DNA of 13,142 bases from an uncultured Solobacterium sp. (GCA_905235315.1 CAJOLG010000068.1:1-13142), one strand, 5' to 3'. Positions 1 through 7,394 are shown, counted from the first letter of the stretch. Made by a program: numbers and translations. Notes: a model not told the origin generated them from the letters alone.

Positions 1-146
1 CAGGCTTCATGCGTCAACCGGAAGTATTCAACTTTCCTGGAAATCTCTGTACTTCTACATGAGGTCGCTTCCCCGGTCCCCCTTGACCGCATCACAAGCA
101 GTCTTTGTATTCGTAAAGATATCGTTTGCGTAATATTCAAATAGAC
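1..146. other. Left-edge sequence, no gene recognised
   Basis: Nothing here could be assigned. One + strand frame is open from base 1 to a TAG at 142-144 (47 codons), so the 3' tail of a gene lying to the left is possible. Its translation resembles no family I know and the other frames are broken by stops. Confidence 0.3.
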
Positions 147-152
147 TATAAT
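125..152 (+). promoter_or_regulatory. Candidate sigma-A promoter for the zinc-ribbon gene
   Basis: A perfect TATAAT lies at 147-152. The best -35 is only a weak TTTGCG at 125-130 (16-base spacer). Transcription would start near 159 and give a leader of about 105 bases. That leader contains a small perfect hairpin, TGCCTG/CAGGCA at 165-182. The -10 box is convincing; the -35 is not. Confidence 0.4.
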
Positions 153-263
153 GAAGATGACCTCTGCCTGACACTGCAGGCATCTGCCGAAACCCATAAT
201 GGACTGTGTGTGAGCATTGCGGCGAAGGAAACTGAACGTTGAAATGGATAAAGGAGAAATAAC

Positions 264-518
264 ATGGAAGATAACAAAGTACTGACGGAAGAAGAGGAAG
301 AACAGGTCAATGGCGCAGCCTCTGCCGGTTTTACCCCTAATGCAAAGATGAAGATAAAATTCTGCCCGAACTGTAATTCAACTGACGTCAAGGAAAAGAC
401 ATTCACCGTTGATGAAAACAATAAATTCAAGGTTGTCTATCAATGCAATTCCTGCGGCTATGTGTGGGAAGCCTATCCCACACCAGTTGTGCCGGGTTTT
501 ACCTCAATCGACAAATAA
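264..518 (+). CDS. Small zinc-ribbon protein with a double-glycine-like leader
   Basis: This 84-residue protein is of unknown function. The start is secure: AAAGGAG at 250-256 lies just upstream of the ATG. Two Cys pairs, CPNC (34-37) and CNSC (61-64), separated by 23 residues, form a classic zinc-ribbon pattern. The N-terminus is very acidic and reads LTEEEEEQVNGA at 7-18. This resembles the leader of double-glycine secreted peptides: Leu at -12, Glu at -8, Val at -4 and Gly-Ala at -2/-1 relative to a putative cut after residue 18. The -7 position is Glu rather than the usual hydrophobic residue. The last part is rich in Pro (YPTPVVPGF). No processing peptidase, ABC exporter or modifying enzyme is visible nearby. 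It may be a nucleic-acid-binding or metal-binding small protein, or an exported or modified peptide precursor; I cannot decide. The gene is a single unit, closed by a terminator at 543-565. Confidence 0.8.
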   Translation: MEDNKVLTEEEEEQVNGAASAGFTPNAKMKIKFCPNCNSTDVKEKTFTVDENNKFKVVYQCNSCGYVWEAYPTPVVPGFTSIDK

Positions 519-542
519 GCAAAAACCAGCATGCAATTCCTA

Positions 543-565
543 AGCGGTCTGAACTGGCCGCTTTT
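543..565 (+). terminator. Intrinsic terminator of the zinc-ribbon gene
   Basis: The arms AGCGGTC (543-549) and GGCCGCT (556-562) form a 7-bp stem with one G-T pair and a 6-base loop. A short T run follows (562-565). It sits 25 bases after the stop codon. Confidence 0.7.
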
Positions 566-633
566 CTGTAACGAACGCGGGATTTCTGTTTCCATTCGGC
601 AGAACCCCATGGGTTGTCAGAGTATTTGAATTT

Positions 634-1002
634 ATGAATATTGAGAAAACAAGACAATACTATGCGCAGCTGACAGAGGAAGATATCTGTGACTGTGCAT
701 ATTGCCAAAACTATGTGAACGAAGTCCGGGCTGCCTATCCGGAACTTGCGGCTTTCCTGAACAGCCTCGGCATAAACATCGAGAAACCATTCGAAGCGAT
801 CCCGATCGGACCGGCAGACGGACAGATGCTTTACAGCGGTGTCCAATATGTTGTCATAGGTTCAAAGGATGACTTCAGGGAAACGATGATCGGGGACGTC
901 CGTGTGGTTATTGCGGATTCCCATCCCATGACACACATCCTGCAGGATCATTTTGTCATTGAGATTGCGCCGGTTTCTCTCAGGTGGAGTGAAGAAGCGT
1001 AA
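634..1002 (+). CDS. Conserved-looking hypothetical protein with a CxCxxC motif
   Basis: This 122-residue protein is of unknown function; I do not recognise the family by name, though it looks like a cytoplasmic protein common in gut Bacillota. It has no signal peptide or membrane segment. The N-terminal third carries CDCAYC at 19-24, a possible metal or disulfide site, followed by a helical stretch (NYVNEVRAAYPELAAFLNSL). The remainder is predicted mixed alpha/beta, with HPMTHILQDH at 97-106. The ATG at 634 has no good ribosome binding site; GAG at 620-622 is the nearest purine run and is too weak and too far away. No in-frame alternative start lies upstream, so expression may be weak or the start unusual. 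No terminator separates it from the hydrolase gene, so the two may be cotranscribed. Confidence 0.6.
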   Translation: MNIEKTRQYYAQLTEEDICDCAYCQNYVNEVRAAYPELAAFLNSLGINIEKPFEAIPIGPADGQMLYSGVQYVVIGSKDDFRETMIGDVRVVIADSHPMTHILQDHFVIEIAPVSLRWSEEA

Positions 1003-1135
1003 CTCCCCTTGGCACAGAATAAAAACAGCATCGAAGCAGACACCGTTATGGATGTCGATGTTCCGGGGTGGCTGTTGATTCTGACAGATATGCGGAAGGA
1101 CAGATTCCGAATTGTGCAGTACAGGAAGGAAGCGT

Positions 1136-1972
1136 ATGGATATCGAACACGTTTTTAACAAGAAATGGAAAACCATGATCATACCGGCGATTGCGGTATC
1201 CTTCCTGGCCGGCTGCGGCAGCCCGGATACCGATTCCGTCACGGCGGAACCGGAACCAACCACAGAGAACGAAACGATACCGGAGGAAGAACCAATGAAA
1301 ACAAACGAAGAACAGGAAAGAATGCTTGAAGTCGGCAGGGTGCGCCTTTCCGTAAAAGAAGCAGGCAGCGGCCCCGATATGATTCTCATTCACGGAAGAA
1401 CGCTTGCCAAAGAAGACATGGATCCGCTGTTTGATCACTACCGGGACTCGTATCACGTTGTAAGTTACGATGTCCGCGGACACGGTAAAACAGAGTCCGG
1501 CGGAGAATGCACACTCGATGATCTCTCCGATGATCTTGTGGGACTCATAAATGCCTATCAGCTCGAAAAGCCGGTTGTGATCGGGTTTTCCATGGGCTCC
1601 TATATTGCGCTGCGGACGGCGGAACGATATCCGGATCTATTTACCGGCATCGTGCTCATCGGAACCCGCGGGAAAGGACACGTTACCCAGTTTTCCATCT
1701 CCGACGAGGTCGCAGAGGCGATGCAGAGCTTTGATAACATGACCGATATCGCAAACGCAAAGGCCACGGTACCTTCCCTTGTGCTCAGCGGGGAAAAGGA
1801 CTTCATTAATCCGCCCGAAGAAGGCAGGAAGGTGGCAGATGCCCTGCCGGATGCGGAATTCAAACTTGTGCCGGATGCCCAGCATGAAGCCTACCGCACA
1901 AACCCGGAGTTTGTGTTTGAAGAAACCGACGCATTTCTTAACCGCCTTTCCCTGGCACAACGCAGTGAATGA
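1136..1972 (+). CDS. Alpha/beta hydrolase, predicted lipoprotein
   Basis: This 278-residue hydrolase is probably anchored on the outer face of the membrane. The start at 1136 is chosen because AGGAAGGA (1123-1130) precedes it by 5 bases; a TTG at 1112 would extend it by 8 residues but lacks this support. Residues 9-12 are basic, 13-25 hydrophobic, and FLAGC ends at Cys27, a good lipobox. An acidic, Thr/Pro/Glu-rich linker (about 28-60) leads to the hydrolase fold. That fold has an oxyanion-type HGR (86-88), nucleophile elbow GFSMG with Ser152, probable acid Asp222 in SGEKD, and His250 in DAQHEAY. The stretch after the nucleophile strand is short, so the cap domain is small. The substrate cannot be told; family members include esterases, peptidases and C-C hydrolases. 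It converges on coaX and shares a two-way terminator with it. Confidence 0.85.
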   Translation: MDIEHVFNKKWKTMIIPAIAVSFLAGCGSPDTDSVTAEPEPTTENETIPEEEPMKTNEEQERMLEVGRVRLSVKEAGSGPDMILIHGRTLAKEDMDPLFDHYRDSYHVVSYDVRGHGKTESGGECTLDDLSDDLVGLINAYQLEKPVVIGFSMGSYIALRTAERYPDLFTGIVLIGTRGKGHVTQFSISDEVAEAMQSFDNMTDIANAKATVPSLVLSGEKDFINPPEEGRKVADALPDAEFKLVPDAQHEAYRTNPEFVFEETDAFLNRLSLAQRSE

Positions 1973-2031
1973 TGCGGTAACGCCGCAGGACAGGAATATT
2001 TGCCTGCCGCCGTTATCCCGTCACACCATAA

Positions 2032-2058
2032 AACAGCCCGCGGTTCATGCGGGCTGTT
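2032..2058. terminator. Two-way intrinsic terminator between the hydrolase and coaX
   Basis: A perfect 10-bp stem, AACAGCCCGC (2032-2041) and GCGGGCTGTT (2049-2058), encloses a 7-base loop. TTCGTTTT follows on the + strand and TTTTA on the - strand. It lies between the stops of two convergent genes and can serve both. Confidence 0.9.
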
Positions 2059-2088
2059 ATTCGTTTTAAGATATCCGGGTCCCGGCGG

Positions 2089-2895
2089 TCAGTCCGTTCC
2101 GTTCCCCTGTGTTTTCTCCCGGTTGCGGCGGTAGATGATTGCCATGCCCTTTCCGGCAAGGTCAGGGTCATACAGGTCGATCACATCCGTCTCGTCCGCA
2201 ATCACCCTTCCGAGGCCTCCGGTCGCAATGACCAGCGCATCCGGATCATTCAGTTCTTTCTTCATGCGGCGGATGATATATTCCACCTGCCCGATATAGC
2301 CGTACACAACCCCCGCCTGCATGCCGGCAATCGTGTTCTTCACAAGAATGCTTTCCGGCTTTTTGATTTCGATTTCCGGCAGCTTTGCGGTCTGGGACGT
2401 CAGCGCGGTCGCGCCGGTCTCGAGACCCGGAGCGATGACCGTGTACTGGAAGACAGCGTCTTCCGAAATATAATCGAAGGTTGTCGCAGTTCCGAAGTCC
2501 ACGATGATGCAGGAACGATGATACGTGTAATAGGCTGCGGCACAGTCCACGATCCGGTCTGCCCCCACTTCCTTGGGGTTGTCCGTACGGATCGAGATTC
2601 CGGTACGGATGCCCGGGCCGATGATAATCGGCTCCTTCAGAAGATATTTGCGGATACTGGAGGTCAGGGAATACATCACCTTCGGAACAACCGATGAAAT
2701 AATGACATCCTGAATGTTGTCCCGCGTCAGCTCATTCGTTGCGAGAAACTCCCGGATGCAGAGCCCGAACTCATCACTGGTCCGGGGTGTCCGGGTGGTA
2801 AGACGGAACCCGGCAATCGCATTGTGATTGTCATCGGGCAAAAGATCCATCTTGATGTGCGTATTTCCCACATCAATCGTAAGCAGATACATCAT
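2089..2895 (-). CDS. coaX: Type III pantothenate kinase
   Basis: This 268-residue protein catalyses the first step of coenzyme A synthesis, ATP-dependent phosphorylation of pantothenate. Type III enzymes belong to the ASKHA fold, need a monovalent cation, and are not feedback-inhibited by CoA. Motifs in order are the phosphate-binding DVGNT (8-12), GADR (111-114) with the probable catalytic Asp113, DFGTATTFD (133-141), VIAPG (153-157) and a C-terminal ATGG at 224-227. Length is normal for the family. The GG usually seen before the (V/I)xPG motif is replaced by Tyr-Thr here, probably a lineage variant. Its ATG overlaps the coaBC stop by one base (TAATG), so translation is coupled. A second ATG immediately follows the first, so the exact start is one of two. 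It is the last gene of the panT-coaBC-coaX unit. Confidence 0.95.
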   Translation of the reverse strand: MMYLLTIDVGNTHIKMDLLPDDNHNAIAGFRLTTRTPRTSDEFGLCIREFLATNELTRDNIQDVIISSVVPKVMYSLTSSIRKYLLKEPIIIGPGIRTGISIRTDNPKEVGADRIVDCAAAYYTYHRSCIIVDFGTATTFDYISEDAVFQYTVIAPGLETGATALTSQTAKLPEIEIKKPESILVKNTIAGMQAGVVYGYIGQVEYIIRRMKKELNDPDALVIATGGLGRVIADETDVIDLYDPDLAGKGMAIIYRRNREKTQGNGTD

Positions 2896-4085
2896 TATCT
2901 TTCTCCCGCGATGATCTTCAGAATCTCTTCTGCCGTATCATCTTTGCTTAACAGCCCGAGTTCGGTCGTATCTGATTCCGAGATCACGGTCACCACATTG
3001 GTATCGCCCGCAAATCCTGCGCCTTCCTGGCGGAGGCTGTTGGCGACGATGTAATCACAGTTCTTGGAACTCAGTTTGCGGCGGGAGTTCGGAATCAGAT
3101 CTTCGGTCTCCATCGAGAAGCCGACAAGGATCTGCCCGGCCTGCTTGTGTTCCCCGAGCGTTTTCAGAATATCCGTCGTCCGTGTGAGATCCAGGGACAT
3201 TCCGCCGTCCTGTTTGTGAATCTTTTCCTCGGCTGTTGTGCACGGCGTATAGTCCGCAACGGCGGCGGAAAGAATCATGATATCCATGTCCTTCTGACGC
3301 GGAAGCACCGCATCGGCCATATCCTTTGCGGAAGTGACCTTCACCATCTGCACGCCCCGGATATCCGCAAGCAGCGTCTTTCCGGCAACGAGCGTTACCT
3401 CAGCCCCGGCATTGCGCGCTGCCCTGGCAAGTGCATAGCCCATCTTTCCGCTGGAATGATTGGTAATATACCGTACCGGATCGATTGCCTCACATGTCGG
3501 GCCTGCCGTGATCAGAACCCGCCGCCCGGTCAGGTATTTTTCGGTATGAAGCACTTCCTTGACGGCGTCTTCAATGTCGGCCGGTTCCGGCATTCTTCCC
3601 TTGCCGGTGGTTCCGCAGGCAAGATACCCGCTTCCGCTTTCGAGAATGTGCATCCCGTACTGTTCACATTTCTTCAGATTCGCCTGGGTGATCGGGTTTT
3701 CCAGCATGGCGGTATTCATCGCGGGAACGATCAGCTTTTCGCAGGTACTCGCAAGAAATGTCGTCGTAAGCATATCGTCTGCGATCCCGTTGGCGATCTT
3801 TGCGATGATGTTGGCGGTCGCCGGGGCGATCACAAAAGCGTCTGCCTTCTGTGCCAGGCTGATGTGATGCACATCCGGGGTGTAATCGGTCGTGAACATA
3901 TCGAGGATCACCTTCTGTCCCGAAAGACTCTGCATCGTCAGCGGCGTGATGAATTCCTGCGCCTCCTTTGTCATCAGAACATGCACTTCGTATCCCTGCT
4001 TATGCAGAGAGGATACAAGCGTACAGATCTTATATGCGGCGATACCCCCTGTTACCCCGACCAGAACACACGGATTATTTGTCAT
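2895..4085 (-). CDS. coaBC: Bifunctional phosphopantothenoylcysteine decarboxylase / phosphopantothenate-cysteine ligase
   Basis: This 396-residue protein carries out steps two and three of CoA synthesis: CoaB joins cysteine to 4'-phosphopantothenate using CTP, and CoaC decarboxylates the product with FMN. The N-terminal CoaC domain (about 1-180) has GVTGGIAAYK (10-19), active His74 in HHISL, APATAN, PAMNTAM (121-127) and the active-site Cys157 in LACGTTGKGRM. The C-terminal CoaB domain has ITAGPTCEAIDPVRYI followed by NHSSGKMG (192-216), AAVADY (274-279) and a Lys-containing EEKIHK stretch. All key residues are present and the length is standard. The ATG overlaps the end of panT by 11 bases and its stop overlaps the start of coaX, so the three genes form a tight translational unit. 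Confidence 0.97.
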   Translation of the reverse strand: MTNNPCVLVGVTGGIAAYKICTLVSSLHKQGYEVHVLMTKEAQEFITPLTMQSLSGQKVILDMFTTDYTPDVHHISLAQKADAFVIAPATANIIAKIANGIADDMLTTTFLASTCEKLIVPAMNTAMLENPITQANLKKCEQYGMHILESGSGYLACGTTGKGRMPEPADIEDAVKEVLHTEKYLTGRRVLITAGPTCEAIDPVRYITNHSSGKMGYALARAARNAGAEVTLVAGKTLLADIRGVQMVKVTSAKDMADAVLPRQKDMDIMILSAAVADYTPCTTAEEKIHKQDGGMSLDLTRTTDILKTLGEHKQAGQILVGFSMETEDLIPNSRRKLSSKNCDYIVANSLRQEGAGFAGDTNVVTVISESDTTELGLLSKDDTAEEILKIIAGER

Positions 4086-4704
4086 AGAACCCCATCCTTT
4101 CCATTGCGGGTTTCAGCGCTCTGACAAGGGCCGGAATCACAATGGTCGCAAGGATGATTTCCAGGATTCCGTTCGAAGTCAGAACCGTAATGATCACAGC
4201 GCCGACCCCGATGCCTGCCGCATCGGCATATGCCTTGCCGAAGAACAGCCAGATCGAACCCATGACAAACAGGGTGTGGATCAGGGTGTTGAGTGCGGCG
4301 GAAACCGCAGACGCTGTGGTTCTCGATTTGTTTAATTTACGAACTGCACGATAGATATAGAATGACAGCACGCCGAGTGTGATCCGGGGCACAAATGCGA
4401 TAAACAGGCTCCAGAAATTGCCGGACACGCCGCCGATGGTAATAAACGGGCTGAAGCAGAAACTTGTGATGCCCGGCGCGAAGGTTGCCTTTAACATGCT
4501 GGTAAGACCGAAGACAAAGCCCATCAGCGCGCCGTAAACCGGGCCGAGTACGATACCGGCCAGAATGACCGGCAGATGCATTGTCGTGATGTTGATGGCG
4601 CCGACGGGAATATACCCGATCGGGGTCACTGCCATGAGGATCTCTATTGCGACAAAAAAAGCCGCCAGAGTCAGCTGCTGCGTACGTTTTCTGTTTTTGT
4701 TCAT
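4075..4704 (-). CDS. panT: ECF transporter S component, probably pantothenate-specific
   Basis: This 209-residue integral membrane protein is predicted to bind substrate for an energy-coupling factor vitamin transporter; the shared EcfA/A'/T module is not in this window. The start at 4704 is chosen over an ATG at 4785 because AGGAGGG lies 7 bases upstream and the product then begins, as S components do, with a short basic tail and an LAAFFVAIEI helix. About six hydrophobic segments follow, with conserved-looking MHLPVILAGIVLGP and GALMGFVFGLTSML stretches. Assignment as the S-component fold is firm. Pantothenate is inferred from the operon: the following two genes phosphorylate pantothenate and extend it towards CoA. 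Folate or another vitamin is less likely. The gene is transcribed from a promoter at 4815-4843. Confidence 0.82.
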   Translation of the reverse strand: MNKNRKRTQQLTLAAFFVAIEILMAVTPIGYIPVGAINITTMHLPVILAGIVLGPVYGALMGFVFGLTSMLKATFAPGITSFCFSPFITIGGVSGNFWSLFIAFVPRITLGVLSFYIYRAVRKLNKSRTTASAVSAALNTLIHTLFVMGSIWLFFGKAYADAAGIGVGAVIITVLTSNGILEIILATIVIPALVRALKPAMERMGFYDK

Positions 4705-4814
4705 AATCTTCCCTCCTGCCGCTCTCAATGGATGCAGCGAAACCAGAAAATAAATGCTGAAAGCGGGATGTTTTTGAAAATCCATGCAGTGTCACGGTTT
4801 TCCCCGCCAATCAC

Positions 4815-4843
4815 AATATAATCAGTTTTTTCACAGTTTACAA
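4815..4843 (-). promoter_or_regulatory. Promoter of the panT-coaBC-coaX operon
   Basis: On the - strand, TTGTAA (4838-4843) and TATATT (4815-4820) are separated by exactly 17 bases. The start point would be near 4808, giving a leader of about 104 bases before panT. I see no recognisable riboswitch in that leader, only a weak ATGGAT/ATCCAT pairing. The promoter lies just downstream of the ldh terminator. Confidence 0.6.
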
Positions 4844-4857
4844 GGGATACAGAACAG

Positions 4858-4890
4858 AAAACGCGTGCCCCCTTTCCCGGAAGACACGCG
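4858..4890 (-). terminator. Intrinsic terminator of ldh
   Basis: On the - strand, CGCGTG (4890-4885) pairs with CACGCG (4867-4862), followed by TTTTC. The 17-base interior can form a small TTCC/GGAA pairing. It begins 28 bases after the ldh stop. Confidence 0.65.
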
Positions 4891-4917
4891 ATATTCAAAA
4901 CGAATGATGTATTGTTC

Positions 4918-5883
4918 TCAGTCGCTGTACGTAAAGTCGATATCGCTCATGTTCTTTTTGAGCACTTCGGCGGAAGCGGCCAGCGCATCCCGTTCTTCTT
5001 CGCTCATGGAAATCGGAACCAGGGACTCGATGCCGTTGCGGCAGACAATTGCGGGAACCGAGAGCGCGCAGCCGTCAATTCCGTATTCGCCGTTGAGCAC
5101 AACGGAAACCGGCATAACGGATTTTTCATCCTTGGCAATCGCCTTGCAGATACGGGATACGGACATGCCGATCCCGTAGTAGGTGGCGTGCTTCTTGGCA
5201 ATGATCTCATACGCACTGTTCTTGACATCATTGCTGATTTCCTTCTGGGCTTCTTCAAAGTCAATCTCACCCATACTGCGAAGTGCGAAGAAGTCGGCCA
5301 GCGGAACACCGGAAACATCCGCGTTGCTCCAGCAGACGATTTCGCTGTCGCCGTGTTCGCCGACGATATATGCATGAATGTTGCGGCTGTCAACATCAAG
5401 CTTCGTCGAAAGCAGCGTACGCAGACGGGAGGTATCCAGCACGGTTCCGGAACCGAACACCCGTTTTTCACCCATACCGCTTGTCTTTGCCGCATAGTAC
5501 GTAAGGATATCGACCGGGTTGGCCACCACCAGCATGATGCCCTCCGGTTTGCGTGCCCGGATCTCCTTCATGATGCCGGAGAAGATGGAAACGTTCTTAT
5601 GAATCAGGTCCAGGCGGGTTTCCCCCGGTTTCTGGGCTGCACCTGCCGTCACAACGATGATCGCGGCGTCCGCGATGTCATCATACGTTCCGGCATATAC
5701 CCGCATCGGATTCGTCAGGGCTGTGCCGTGGCTGATATCCATTGCCTCGCCTTCGGCCTTATCCTGATTGACATCAAGCAGCACCATTTCCGAAAACTGT
5801 CCGCTCTGCATAATCGCAAACGCACTGGTTGCGCCGACAAAACCGCAGCCGATCACAGCTACTTTTCGATGATTAACAGTCAT
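4918..5883 (-). CDS. ldh: L-lactate dehydrogenase
   Basis: This 321-residue cytoplasmic enzyme reduces pyruvate to L-lactate with NADH, regenerating NAD+ in fermentation. The Rossmann motif GCGFVG is at 12-17, and Asp37 at the end of strand two indicates NAD rather than NADP. Gln84 in AAQKPGETR marks it as a lactate, not malate, dehydrogenase; Arg90 is on the mobile loop, Asp150 and Arg153 are in LDTSR, and catalytic His177 is in GEHGD. Arg155 and His170, corresponding to the residues that bind fructose 1,6-bisphosphate in Bacillus enzymes, are conserved, so allosteric activation is likely. The ribosome site AAAGGAG sits about 12 bases from the ATG, longer than usual. The gene is a single unit with its own promoter and terminator. 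Confidence 0.96.
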   Translation of the reverse strand: MTVNHRKVAVIGCGFVGATSAFAIMQSGQFSEMVLLDVNQDKAEGEAMDISHGTALTNPMRVYAGTYDDIADAAIIVVTAGAAQKPGETRLDLIHKNVSIFSGIMKEIRARKPEGIMLVVANPVDILTYYAAKTSGMGEKRVFGSGTVLDTSRLRTLLSTKLDVDSRNIHAYIVGEHGDSEIVCWSNADVSGVPLADFFALRSMGEIDFEEAQKEISNDVKNSAYEIIAKKHATYYGIGMSVSRICKAIAKDEKSVMPVSVVLNGEYGIDGCALSVPAIVCRNGIESLVPISMSEEERDALAASAEVLKKNMSDIDFTYSD

Positions 5884-5911
5884 GATATTTGTTGTCTCCT
5901 TTCAGATCTGC

Positions 5912-5932
5912 TGTTGTATTAACACTATTATA
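5912..5932 (-). promoter_or_regulatory. ldh promoter -10 box with overlapping inverted repeat
   Basis: On the - strand a perfect TATAAT lies at 5932-5927, but I find no good -35 at 16-18 bases. The predicted start point is near 5920. There an inverted repeat TGTT-5-AACA (5912-5924) overlaps it; it loosely resembles a half-preserved Rex (redox regulator) site. The -10 is credible; the regulator is a guess. Confidence 0.45.
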
Positions 5933-6007
5933 AACTGACTTTCCCCGCAGCCGCCACTGAAGTGTTTCCCACCGGGTACAGAAATGGGTTTCCTGTCTGC
6001 AGGAACG

Positions 6008-6039
6008 AAAAAAGAGCTGCGCATTTCTGCGCCGCTCTT
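6008..6039 (-). terminator. Intrinsic terminator of the sugar ABC ATPase gene
   Basis: The arms AAGAGC-T-GCGC (6012-6022) and GCGC-C-GCTCTT (6029-6039) form a 10-bp stem with one mismatch and a 6-base loop. On the - strand it is followed by six T residues (6013-6008). It lies 25 bases after the stop. Confidence 0.9.
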
Positions 6040-6063
6040 ACGTTTGAAGCAATTCTCTGCGAA

Positions 6064-7224
6064 TCAGAACTCGAGGTTCTTCTGGGAATCCTTCGCAAAT
6101 ACATGCGCGACAGCCCCATCAAATGTGAAGCTGATGTCGGAACCCATGGAGTAGCTCTTGTTGCCCTTGAGATCAAGTGTCGGAACGATGATAACACCGT
6201 CTTTGCCGCACGCATTGATGTGCAGATGAACTGCCGATCCCATAAGCTCGGATACGTCAACCTTGCCGGTGATCATCTTGCCCGGCTTTTCCTCGAGGGA
6301 AATGTGATCCGGACGGACACCGACGGTTACATCCTGTGCTTCCACAAAGTGATCTGCGAGGTTCTTCTGCTTCTCAGGAGAGAGTTCGATTACCGCGTCT
6401 TCTACCTGAACGGAATACTTGCCGTCTGCAGAACGGAGCAGTTTGCCGTCATAGAAGTTCATCTGAGGAACACCGATGAATCCGGCAACGAACATGTTCA
6501 CAGGATCGTCATAGACTTCCTGCGGCGTTCCGATCTGCTGGATGACACCGTCCTTCATGATGACGATGCGGTCACCGAGCGTCATCGCTTCGGTCTGGTC
6601 GTGTGTAACGTAGATAAATGTTGTGTTGATTCTCTGTCTCAGTTTGATAATCTCGGCACGCATCTGGTTTCTCAGTTTTGCGTCGAGGTTGGAGAGCGGC
6701 TCATCCATGAGGAGAACCTTCGGCTCACGAACGATCGCACGTCCGATCGCAACACGCTGTCTCTGACCACCGGAGAGTGCCTTCGGTTTCCGGTCAAGAT
6801 ACTGTGTGATGCCGAGGATTTCTGCCGCCTGATCCACTGCTCTGTCCATCTCTGCCTTCGGTACTTTCCGAAGCTTGAGCGGGAATTCCATGTTCTGACG
6901 TACTGTCATGTGCGGATACAGCGCGTAGTTCTGGAATACCATCGCAATGTCTCTGTCTTTCGGAGCGACGTCATTCATCAGCTTGTCGTCGATGTAGAGT
7001 TCGCCCTTGGAAATCTCTTCGAGACCTGCGACCATTCGCAGTGTTGTGGACTTACCGCATCCGGAAGGACCGACCAGAACGATGAATTCCTGGTCCGCAA
7101 TCTCCAGATTGAAGTCCTGTACGGCAAGAACGCCTTCCTCTGTTACTGTGAGGTTCGTCTTCTTCTTTGAGTCGCCGCTGTTCGGGTAAATCTTAACGAT
7201 GTGTCTAAGTGATACTGTTGCCAT
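6064..7224 (-). CDS. ugpC: Carbohydrate ABC transporter ATPase, MsmX/UgpC type
   Basis: This 386-residue protein is the ATP-hydrolysing subunit of CUT1-family sugar importers. It has Walker A GPSGCGKST (52-60), a Q-loop at Gln98, signature LSGGQ (150-154), Walker B VLLMDE (170-175) and switch His208. The C-terminal third (about 235-386) is the regulatory OB/TOBE domain typical of MalK, MsmX and UgpC. A Lys-rich insertion, SGDSKKKTN, follows the first strand. There is no solute-binding protein or permease next to it; the gene stands alone with its own promoter region and terminator. This suggests a shared ATPase serving several importers, as MsmX does in Bacillus. A cre-like site just after the promoter fits control by CcpA. 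AAGGAG, about 7 bases upstream, supports the start. The symbol reflects the family; the exact sugars are unknown. Confidence 0.92.
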   Translation of the reverse strand: MATVSLRHIVKIYPNSGDSKKKTNLTVTEEGVLAVQDFNLEIADQEFIVLVGPSGCGKSTTLRMVAGLEEISKGELYIDDKLMNDVAPKDRDIAMVFQNYALYPHMTVRQNMEFPLKLRKVPKAEMDRAVDQAAEILGITQYLDRKPKALSGGQRQRVAIGRAIVREPKVLLMDEPLSNLDAKLRNQMRAEIIKLRQRINTTFIYVTHDQTEAMTLGDRIVIMKDGVIQQIGTPQEVYDDPVNMFVAGFIGVPQMNFYDGKLLRSADGKYSVQVEDAVIELSPEKQKNLADHFVEAQDVTVGVRPDHISLEEKPGKMITGKVDVSELMGSAVHLHINACGKDGVIIVPTLDLKGNKSYSMGSDISFTFDGAVAHVFAKDSQKNLEF

Positions 7225-7394
7225 AGTCTTTCTCCTTGCCCCTTTCTGTATAGTTTTAGAAAGAATTATGAAGTTCCCGCGTCGATGAACCCGCGCCGCA
7301 GATTTTCTCTGCGTTCCGCATCCACAGAAATAACCTTCGGCGGTTTCACCCAGCTGCGAAACTTACTGGCGAGGCGCCTGATTGCGCACGCCAA

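Noticed and set aside
1048..1158. 36-codon ORF between the hypothetical gene and the hydrolase
   Set aside because: No ribosome binding site, overlaps the hydrolase start in another frame, and no known family; listed only as a finding, not as a gene.
2047..2697. + strand open frame of 216 codons
   Set aside because: Antisense to coaX, begins within the two-way terminator, and has no ribosome site.
4705..4808. Possible riboswitch in the panT leader
   Set aside because: Only a weak ATGGAT/ATCCAT pairing was found; no conserved core of any known riboswitch class could be matched by eye.
4912..5922. Long + strand open frame of 336 codons
   Set aside because: It lies opposite ldh, whose motifs are complete. 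The + strand translation shows no family features; it is a shadow of a GC-rich coding strand.
5962..7170. Long + strand open frame of 402 codons
   Set aside because: It lies opposite the ABC ATPase, which has all its motifs. The translation is rich in Cys, His and Arg without domain structure.
7334..7355. T-box-like string on the - strand (GGGTGAAACCGCC) in the leader of the sugar ATPase gene
   Set aside because: The T-box needs GGGTGGNACCGCG with UGGN to pair with the tRNA end; here that segment is UGAA. There is no amino-acid gene downstream and no terminator/antiterminator pair.
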